The translations under genes were made by a program, and so were the position numbers. Source: Scandinavium sp036495715 (GTDB lineage Bacteria > Pseudomonadota > Gammaproteobacteria > Enterobacterales > Enterobacteriaceae). From it: 64,000 nucleotides of DNA. Location: positions 110,921 through 174,920 of the forward strand of contig DASXML010000051.1 of NCBI GenBank assembly GCA_036495715.1, in the 5' to 3' direction. Shown piece after piece: positions 58,460-64,000 of the stretch; the first letter of the stretch is position 1; each line of letters starts with the position of its first letter. The notes below the pieces were generated by a model. That model was not told where the DNA came from and made no database searches. It saw only the letters and a program-made list of their open reading frames with translations.

Positions 58460-59285
58460 CGACCCTAGTTTTATCGAATTACGGGCCCGTGAACGTGCCC
58501 ATACGCTGCTGGATGAGGGCAGCTATCGCGAACTGCTCGATCCGTTCGAAGGCATTATGTCACCGTGGCTGCCACAGCAAGGCGTGGTGCCACAGTCTGA
58601 TGACGGCATGGTGGTCGCTCGCGGCACGATTAACGGTCAGTCGGCGGTGGTGATTGCCATCGAAGGCACCTTCCAGGGCGGCAGCATGGGCGAAGTGTCC
58701 GGCGCGAAAATGGCGGCGGCACTTGAACTGGCCGCAGAAGACAACCGCAACGGCATTCCGACGCAGGCAGTGTTATGCCTCGAAACCGGCGGCGTGCGTT
58801 TGCAGGAAGCCAACCTCGGGCTGGCGGCGATTGCCGATATCCATGCCGCGATTGTTGACTTGCGTCGCTACACCCCGGTGGTCGGCATTATCGCTGGCAC
58901 CGTCGGCTGTTTCGGTGGGATGTCCATCGCCGCGGCGCTGTGCAGCTATCTGATTGTCACCCGCGAAGCGCGTCTTGGCCTGAACGGCCCGCAGGTTATC
59001 GAGCAGGAAGCCGGAATTGAAGAGTATGACTCCCGTGACCGTCCGTTTATCTGGAGCATGACCGGCGGCGAAATTCGCTATGAAAGCGGCCTGGTCGACG
59101 CGCTGGTTGGCGACGGCATCCACGCGGTGAAATCCGCGATGAACGACGCCATTGCTAAAGGCGTTCCGGCGCAGAACCGCAGCGATAAATACGCCGAGTA
59201 TCTGGCGCGTCTGACGAATTTCGATACCCGTCAGCAGGCCGATACCGCGCAAATCAAACAGCTTTTTGCCGGGGAGGTGAAATGA
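58452..59285 (+). CDS. mdcD: MdcD, malonate decarboxylase beta subunit
   Basis: The 277-residue crotonase-like carboxyltransferase subunit has blocks EGTFQGGSMGEVSGAKM (about residue 77) and IIAGTVGCFGGMSIAAAL. With MdcE it decarboxylates malonyl-S-ACP to acetyl-S-ACP and CO2. It overlaps mdcC by 8 bp and mdcE by 4 bp, so the subunits are translationally coupled. Confidence 0.96.
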   Translation: MRNDPSFIELRARERAHTLLDEGSYRELLDPFEGIMSPWLPQQGVVPQSDDGMVVARGTINGQSAVVIAIEGTFQGGSMGEVSGAKMAAALELAAEDNRNGIPTQAVLCLETGGVRLQEANLGLAAIADIHAAIVDLRRYTPVVGIIAGTVGCFGGMSIAAALCSYLIVTREARLGLNGPQVIEQEAGIEEYDSRDRPFIWSMTGGEIRYESGLVDALVGDGIHAVKSAMNDAIAKGVPAQNRSDKYAEYLARLTNFDTRQQADTAQIKQLFAGEVK

Positions 59286-60085
59286 TGAATCAGTCGACTA
59301 ACCGTGCCGCCGTATGGCTGGAAAAACTGGCCCCGAATGCGCCACGCATGAGCGGTCTGTGCCCGTCCGTGCAGGTCGCAGACAGCGAACTGAATGGCGA
59401 AAACGTGCGTTTCATCGCCGTAGTGCCGGATGCCAACAACCATTACCCACGCGCCGCCAAAGGCGAAGTCGGCCTGCTGGAAGGCTGGACGCTGGCGAAA
59501 GTGGTGAATGAAACCATCAACGCCGACGCCAACAGCGACGTGAAGCGCCCGATCATTGCGGTGATTGACGTGCCAAGCCAGGCGTATGGCCGTCGTGAAG
59601 AAGCGTTCGGTATTCACCAGGCGCTGGCCGGGGCCGCAGGGGCTTATGCCAAAGCACGTCTGGCGGGCCATCCGGTGATTGGTCTTATCGTCGGCAAAGC
59701 GATGTCCGGTGCGTTTCTGGCGCACGGCTATCAGGCTAACCGTCTGATTGCCTTCAACGACCAGGGCGTGCTGGTGCATGCGATGGGTAAAGAATCCGCC
59801 GCGCGTATCACGCTGCGTACCGTGGATGCGCTGGAAAAACTGGCGGCAACTATTCCGCCGATGGCCTACGACGTCAGCAACTACGCGACGCTCGGCCTGC
59901 TTTCCGACCTGCTGAATATCAGCAACCCGGACGCGCCAACTGATGCCGACTTAGCGCAGGTGCTCATCATCCTGCAACAGTCGGTACGTGAAGCGCGTCA
60001 GGATCCAAGCCTTAAAAACCGTCTCGCCGCGGACAATCGCCGTAGCTCAGCCCTGGTTCGCGAACGGATGCGCGCCAGCTGGTAA
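59282..60085 (+). CDS. mdcE: MdcE, malonate decarboxylase gamma subunit
   Basis: The 267-residue partner of MdcD in the carboxyltransferase complex has IAVIDVPSQAYGRREEAFGI (about residues 97-116) and VGKAMSGAFLAHGYQANR. The start is one of two adjacent ATGs after GGAGGTGA. After it the operon has a 233-bp gap before mdcF, with a hairpin and an ERIC-like sequence, the only large gap in the set. Confidence 0.95.
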   Translation: MMNQSTNRAAVWLEKLAPNAPRMSGLCPSVQVADSELNGENVRFIAVVPDANNHYPRAAKGEVGLLEGWTLAKVVNETINADANSDVKRPIIAVIDVPSQAYGRREEAFGIHQALAGAAGAYAKARLAGHPVIGLIVGKAMSGAFLAHGYQANRLIAFNDQGVLVHAMGKESAARITLRTVDALEKLAATIPPMAYDVSNYATLGLLSDLLNISNPDAPTDADLAQVLIILQQSVREARQDPSLKNRLAADNRRSSALVRERMRASW

Positions 60086-60137
60086 CGAGCAGTATCAGAA
60101 GTACGTAAAAAAAGACCTGCCGAAAGCGGTCGCCGTC

Positions 60138-60156
60138 GGGCGCAGTTATAGCGCCC
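60138..60156 (+). terminator. Hairpin in the mdcE-mdcF gap
   Basis: GGGCGC-AGTTATA-GCGCCC is a 6-bp GC stem without a U-tract. It may attenuate or protect the mdcABCDE message. Confidence 0.45.
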
Positions 60157-60200
60157 ACGGTCAGCCCGCTTTTAGAAAATTATAAACATCGCAAATGTTC

Positions 60201-60290
60201 AATACGTTACATCGTTCATGCTGGCGCAAAGCGGCAACTGAATGATCGAAAGCAGCCAACGCCGAGGCGGCCTGAAAGATGACGCGTATT
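60201..60290. repeat. Short ERIC-like element before mdcF
   Basis: The segment contains GCGGCAACTGAATGATCG, AGCAGCCAACGCCGAGGCGG and CCTGAAAGATGACGCGTATT. These fit the outer parts of ERIC with the central CCCCAGG/CTGGGG stem deleted. It lies 29 bp before mdcF. It is more degenerate than the copy at 36774-36967. Confidence 0.5.
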
Positions 60291-60318
60291 TCTTTTTTTA
60301 TCTACAGGTGATTACTCT

Positions 60319-61278
60319 ATGACTTACGTAATTGTTCATGCCCTTGCTCCGATTTTCATCATCATGCTGCTGGGCTTCTGGGCCGGCAAAGCCAAAATGG
60401 TCGACAACAAAAATGTGTCGCTGCTGAATATCTTCGTAATGGATTTCGCCCTGCCCGCCGCGCTGTTTAGCGCGACCGTGCAGACGCCGTGGGCCGGGAT
60501 TGTGGCTCAATCTCCACTGATTGTGGTGCTGACCGGTGCGATGTGGATTACCTATGCGGCTATCTACTTCCTCGCGACCAGCGTGTTTAAAAAGTCGCCG
60601 CAGGATGCCGCCGTGCTGACCCTGACCGTGGCGCTGCCCAACTATGCCGCACTCGGCCTGCCCATTCTTGGCAGCGTGCTGGGCGAAGGTTCTGCGACCT
60701 CACTGTCCGTGGCGGTGTCTATCGCCTGCGGTTCGGTACTGATGACACCGTTCTGCCTGCTGATCCTTGAGCGTGAAAAAGCCCGCGCCGCCGGTGAAAA
60801 CAGCGGTTCTACGCTGGCGATGCTGCCGGTTCTGATGTGGCGTTCGCTGAAAAAACCGATCGTGATGGGCCCGCTGCTGGGTGTGATTCTGTCCGCTATC
60901 GGCATCAAAATGCCGGACCTGTTCCTGTCGGCGATTAAACCGCTGGGCCTGTCTGCGACTGCTGCGGCACTGTTCCTGACCGGGGTTATCCTGTCTGCCC
61001 GTAAGCTGAAACTGAATGCGATGGTCGGCATTGCCACCATCACCAAGCTGCTTATCCAGCCGTTTATCGCCTGGGCGATTGTGCTGGCGTTCGGTCTGCA
61101 CGGCTCCGTGGCCATCACCGCTATCCTGATGATTGCGCTGTCTGCCGGTTTCTTCGGCGTGGTGTTTGGCAACCGCTTTGGCGTGCAGTCGCCGGATGCA
61201 GAAGCCGTGCTGCTGTTAAGCTCGGTTCTGTGTATCCTGTCGTTACCGCTGTTTATCACGTTAACTTCAGGCATGTAA
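60319..61278 (+). CDS. mdcF: MdcF, malonate transporter (auxin-efflux-carrier family)
   Basis: The 319-residue AEC-family permease has about ten helices and starts MTYVIVHALAPIFIIMLLGF. Family blocks are NYAALGLPILGSVLGEG (about 115) and ALSAGFFGVVFGNRFG. In Klebsiella-type clusters MdcF is the malonate importer, in place of the MadLM pair of other bacteria. It has its own ribosome site (ACAGGTGATT) after a 233-bp gap. Confidence 0.94.
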   Translation: MTYVIVHALAPIFIIMLLGFWAGKAKMVDNKNVSLLNIFVMDFALPAALFSATVQTPWAGIVAQSPLIVVLTGAMWITYAAIYFLATSVFKKSPQDAAVLTLTVALPNYAALGLPILGSVLGEGSATSLSVAVSIACGSVLMTPFCLLILEREKARAAGENSGSTLAMLPVLMWRSLKKPIVMGPLLGVILSAIGIKMPDLFLSAIKPLGLSATAAALFLTGVILSARKLKLNAMVGIATITKLLIQPFIAWAIVLAFGLHGSVAITAILMIALSAGFFGVVFGNRFGVQSPDAEAVLLLSSVLCILSLPLFITLTSGM

Positions 61279-61279
61279 T

Positions 61280-61897
61280 ATGACTCTCACACCGCGCCCC
61301 CACGATTTGTTGTGGCTGAACAATACTGACGCTTTACTGAACATTCAGGAGGCGTGGGTATCAAGCCAGTGGCATACCGGATTACCGGTGGTGGTGCGGC
61401 GCGATGTGAATAAAGACAGTGATATTCCGGTGGGCGTGCGTGGCATGAAGCGCGAACAACGCGCCGCCGGATGGGTGAAAGCAGAGGCGGTTTCCCGCGT
61501 GATCACGCCAGAAATGCTCGCCGAGCGCGAACGCCTGCTGCATTCCCCGTTTGTTTCCCAGCCGCCTGTTCAGGCGGCTATTTTGCTCACCACCTTTGCG
61601 TGGCCGTGGCACTGGGGCATTACCGGCAGCACCGGGTATGCGCTCGCCACCGAAATTCCCGTTCTGCACGCCGACAGCGATCTCGATTTGATTATCCGCG
61701 CACCTAATCCGCTGACCATTGATGAATTACGTCAGTGGCAGGCGCAGGTCGAAAAACTGCCGTGCCGTGCCGACACCCAAATTGAAACGCCCTTCGGCGC
61801 TTTCGCTTTAAACGAGTGGCTACGCGAAGGACGCGTCCTGCTGAAAACCGCCGCTGGCCCGCAGCTCACCGCGACGCCGTGGCACAGGGAGCCATGA
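61280..61897 (+). CDS. mdcG: MdcG, phosphoribosyl-dephospho-CoA transferase
   Basis: The 205-residue nucleotidyltransferase attaches the MdcB product to Ser25 of MdcC to make holo-ACP. The catalytic aspartates are in HADSDLDLIIRAP (about residue 134). It starts one base after the mdcF stop and its own stop overlaps the mdcH start. Confidence 0.95.
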   Translation: MTLTPRPHDLLWLNNTDALLNIQEAWVSSQWHTGLPVVVRRDVNKDSDIPVGVRGMKREQRAAGWVKAEAVSRVITPEMLAERERLLHSPFVSQPPVQAAILLTTFAWPWHWGITGSTGYALATEIPVLHADSDLDLIIRAPNPLTIDELRQWQAQVEKLPCRADTQIETPFGAFALNEWLREGRVLLKTAAGPQLTATPWHREP

Positions 61898-62799
61898 TGA
61901 AAATCCTCTTTACCTTTCCCGGCCAGGGCACACAACGCGCCGGGATGTTGCAAAACCTGCCCGATGGCGAGGCCATTCTTAACGAGGTGCGTGCCGTTCT
62001 CGGTGATGAAACTGACTCACTTGATACGCCAGACGCGTTAAAACACACCCGCGCGGTGCAATTGTGTTTACTGATTGCAGGCGTGGCGTGGGCGCGTGAG
62101 TTGATTCGTCACGACGTTGCGCCGGACATTGTCAGCGGCCTGTCGATTGGCGCGTATCCTGCCGCCGTGGTTGCCGGGGCGCTGGCGTTTGACGATGCGT
62201 TGCGTCTGGTCGCGCTGCGCGGTGATTTGATGGAACAGGCGTACCCGCACGGTTACGGCCTGACGGCGATTGTCGGCTTACAGTTGAATCGCGTTGAACA
62301 GTTGATGACGGGCAGCAACACCTACATCGCCAACCTGAACGCCGAAACGCAGATTGTGATTGCCGGGCGCGATGAGGACATGGCTGCCGTAGCGCAAAAA
62401 GCGCTGGAAGCCGGGGCCAGCAAGGCTACACGGCTGGCGGTGAGCGTGCCATCGCACTGTGCGTTGCTGGATAAACCCGCAGTTGAACTGGCAGACGCGT
62501 TTCAATCAGTGACACTGTCACGCCCACAGCGCGCTTATCTCAGTGGCTCAACGGGGCGCGTGCTGTGGGAACCGCAAAAAATCGCCGACGATTTGGCGTT
62601 TAACATGGCGCGTACCGTGCAATGGCAGGATGCGATGGTGGCGGCCAACCAGCGTGATGCAAAACTGGCGATTGAAATACCGCCGGGCAGCGTATTAACC
62701 GGGCTGACCTATCTGGCAGGCTGGCAAGGCGACGCCATTTGCATGGACCGCAACAGCGTCGAGGTGGCGCAGCATTTGATGAAACGTCTTAACCGCTGA
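61894..62799 (+). CDS. mdcH: MdcH, malonyl-CoA:ACP transacylase (epsilon subunit)
   Basis: The 301-residue FabD-like acyltransferase has FPGQGTQRAGML at the start and the nucleophile elbow SGLSIGAYPAAV (serine near residue 92). A catalytic His is in SVPSHCALLD (about 189). It loads the first malonyl group from malonyl-CoA onto acetyl-free MdcC to start the cycle. The start is the first of two ATGs overlapping the mdcG stop. The end overlaps convergent mdcR by 11 bp. Confidence 0.95.
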   Translation: MMKILFTFPGQGTQRAGMLQNLPDGEAILNEVRAVLGDETDSLDTPDALKHTRAVQLCLLIAGVAWARELIRHDVAPDIVSGLSIGAYPAAVVAGALAFDDALRLVALRGDLMEQAYPHGYGLTAIVGLQLNRVEQLMTGSNTYIANLNAETQIVIAGRDEDMAAVAQKALEAGASKATRLAVSVPSHCALLDKPAVELADAFQSVTLSRPQRAYLSGSTGRVLWEPQKIADDLAFNMARTVQWQDAMVAANQRDAKLAIEIPPGSVLTGLTYLAGWQGDAICMDRNSVEVAQHLMKRLNR

Positions 62800-63715
62800 T
62801 GCTACGGGCGTACATGCGCCCTTCTGCCGCCAGCGCCAGCAGGTCCTGATCGCGTTCGCGGTGATGCGAGTAGACAATCGAAATCAGCTGGCGCATCTGG
62901 TACGGCTCCGCCAGTTTTAATAACTGCACATCTTTCTCATACACTTTTTTCATTCGCCCCGGCATCAACGCAAACCCCACGCCCGCCTGCACCAGGCTTA
63001 TCATCGAGAAAATGTCGTTCACGCGGGTGACAATTTCCGGCTCAAATCCGGCAATGTGAAATGCTTCCTGAAACCCGGCATAGGTGGCAAACCCTTCGGC
63101 CAGCGAAACGAATTTGCGATCGGCGTAGTCGCGCAGATCGGCATCCTGCGCGGTATTCAGCGGCACGCTCGCCGGTGCGGCTAAGAAGATGTCATCGTGA
63201 AACAGCGGAATAACGTCGAATTTCGAGCCAGTAAATTCGCCTTCGTTGGTGGAAATCAGGATCGCGTCCAGCGCGTCGTCTTCCAGCATATCCAGCAACA
63301 TCTGGTTCGAACCCATGGTTAAATCCAGCTCCAGCGACGGACGGCGCAGCTTCATGCCCATGATAATTTTCGGCACCGTTTCCAGCGTCAGCGAATAAAG
63401 CGTGCCGATGCGTAACCGCCCACGCCCAACGCCCGCCACTTTACGCGTTTGCTCCAGCCCTTTGCTCATCAGGCTTATCACGTCCTGGCAATATTCCAGC
63501 AGCGTCCACGCGGCAGGCACGGGCACCAGATTGCGCCCTTTATGGATAAACAGCGGGCAGCCAACGCCCTCTTCAAGCGTGTGTAGCGCCCGGTGAACGC
63601 TGACGCTGCTCAGCTCCAGCGCCTCGGCGGTACGCGCAATGTTGCCCTTGTTCATGAACATCATAAAGACGCTGAGTTTGCGAAAGGTAATGTCCTGATT
63701 GATGTCGTCTTTCAT
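62789..63715 (-). CDS. mdcR: MdcR, LysR-family regulator of malonate genes
   Basis: The 308-residue LysR-type protein has an HTH at residues 12-70 (NIARTAEALELSSVSVHRAL) and an effector-binding domain from about 95 (GRLRIGTLYSLTLETVPKII). It is convergent with mdcH at the end of the operon, as in Klebsiella, and should activate mdcA with malonate as co-inducer. Its own promoter region (63716-63872) has a CCCTC-CCGC-GAGGG hairpin and ends where an insertion sequence begins, so the IS may separate mdcR from upstream control sites. Confidence 0.93.
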   Translation of the reverse strand: MKDDINQDITFRKLSVFMMFMNKGNIARTAEALELSSVSVHRALHTLEEGVGCPLFIHKGRNLVPVPAAWTLLEYCQDVISLMSKGLEQTRKVAGVGRGRLRIGTLYSLTLETVPKIIMGMKLRRPSLELDLTMGSNQMLLDMLEDDALDAILISTNEGEFTGSKFDVIPLFHDDIFLAAPASVPLNTAQDADLRDYADRKFVSLAEGFATYAGFQEAFHIAGFEPEIVTRVNDIFSMISLVQAGVGFALMPGRMKKVYEKDVQLLKLAEPYQMRQLISIVYSHHRERDQDLLALAAEGRMYARSISG

Positions 63716-63872
63716 GGTGGCCGTTTTTATATTTTTGAGATGAGTGATTATACCCGGTTTTATTCATTTCACGTTGAAACCCTCCCGCGAGGGAATTGTC
63801 CCGACAACGCATTACTGATTCTCGTTGCGGCCTTTCTCTGTCTGCAAACAATTATCAACACTGTATATATAA

Positions 63873-64000
63873 GGGTCTTCCCTTATTGTGGTGGCTAAGG
63901 GCATGATAGCGATAGTTTTTATACTCAGAGATTGCTGCCATGGACGAAAAATCCCTCTATGCCCACATCCTCAACCTGTCAGCGCCATGGCAAGTTAATT
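63873..64000 (+). mobile_element. Left end of an insertion sequence, probably ISL3 family (cut by window)
   Basis: GGGTCTTCCCTTATTGTGG looks like the left inverted repeat of ISL3-type elements. It is followed after 67 bp by a reading frame starting like ISL3 transposases. TATATATA before the repeat could be part of the 8-bp target duplication. The right end is outside the window, so this cannot be confirmed here. Confidence 0.6.
63940..64000 (+). CDS. Transposase N-terminus, ISL3-like (partial)
   Basis: Only 20 residues are present: MDEKSLYAHILNLSAPWQVN. This opening matches what I recall of ISL3-family DDE transposases in enterobacteria and Pseudomonas. The gene continues beyond the window. 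It faces away from mdcR. Confidence 0.6.
   Translation, partial: MDEKSLYAHILNLSAPWQVN

Noticed and set aside
60086..60185. Open frame after mdcE encoding a short basic peptide (QKYVKKDLPKAVAVGRSY)
   Set aside because: It overlaps the mdcE end in another frame, has no start with a ribosome site and no family match. The hairpin and ERIC-like sequence account for the gap better.

Overview
The window looks like the chromosome of a member of the Enterobacteriaceae close to Escherichia, Citrobacter, Enterobacter or Lelliottia. Most of it follows the E. coli K-12 gene order from marCRAB to tqsA: mar locus, eamA, ydeE, mgtS, dcp, ydfG, rspR, ydfI, rspA, ynfA to ynfE, dmsD, clcB, bioD2, mlc, ynfL, ynfM, asr, ydgU, ydgD, mdtIJ, tqsA. 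REP/BIME and ERIC repeats, which are typical of enterobacteria, sit between genes. I see no rRNA, tRNA, CRISPR array or prophage. All family assignments come from reading the translated sequence and from memory of homologues; no database search was run.

Layout. 0-6.4 kb: multiple-antibiotic-resistance locus (marC, divergent marRAB with its MarR and MarA sites), exporters EamA and YdeE, then an XRE/MmyB-type regulator divergent from an NAD(P)-binding epimerase-like reductase. 6.4-13.8 kb: urea ABC transporter urtABCDE behind a sigma-54 promoter-like site, a MetE-like methyltransferase and a rhodanese. 13.8-18.1 kb: a COG4705 membrane protein with an OmpR-type two-component pair, and a GlxA/FtrA-type AraC regulator. 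18.1-19.8 kb: the Mg2+-stress small protein MgtS, an MgrR-like sRNA on the other strand, and two AT-rich genes for small exported proteins. 19.8-29.6 kb: dcp, ydfG and a RspR-controlled sugar-acid module (rspA, ydfI, two transporters). 29.7-36.5 kb: ynfA, ynfB, speG, ynfC, ynfD, then a selenate/DMSO-reductase-type catalytic subunit with its chaperone DmsD but without the usual iron-sulfur and membrane subunits. 36.7-40.4 kb: an OsmU-type osmoprotectant ABC transporter whose leader contains an ERIC element with an internal insertion. 40.6-54.2 kb: clcB, bioD2, mlc, ynfL, ynfM, an M32 carboxypeptidase, asr with a perfect RstA box, ydgU, ydgD, a CHASE4-GGDEF-EAL protein, mdtJI and tqsA. 54.2-55.3 kb: an accessory patch with a decayed antitoxin-like gene and a SymE-like toxin. 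55.5-63.7 kb: a complete biotin-independent malonate decarboxylase operon mdcABCDEFGH with divergent mdcR. At 63.87 kb an insertion sequence, probably ISL3 family, begins and runs off the window.

How it fits together. The backbone genes handle efflux, stress (acid, Mg2+, osmotic, biofilm) and scavenging. The variable loci between them add nitrogen scavenging (urea), mannonate-type sugar-acid use and malonate use. The points most worth a second look are the ynfE-dmsD pair lacking ynfG/ynfH, the ERIC element inside the osmoprotectant leader, the 14-bp motif shared by two rsp promoters, the sigma-54 site at urtA with no urease in view, and the toxin/antitoxin debris next to symE.
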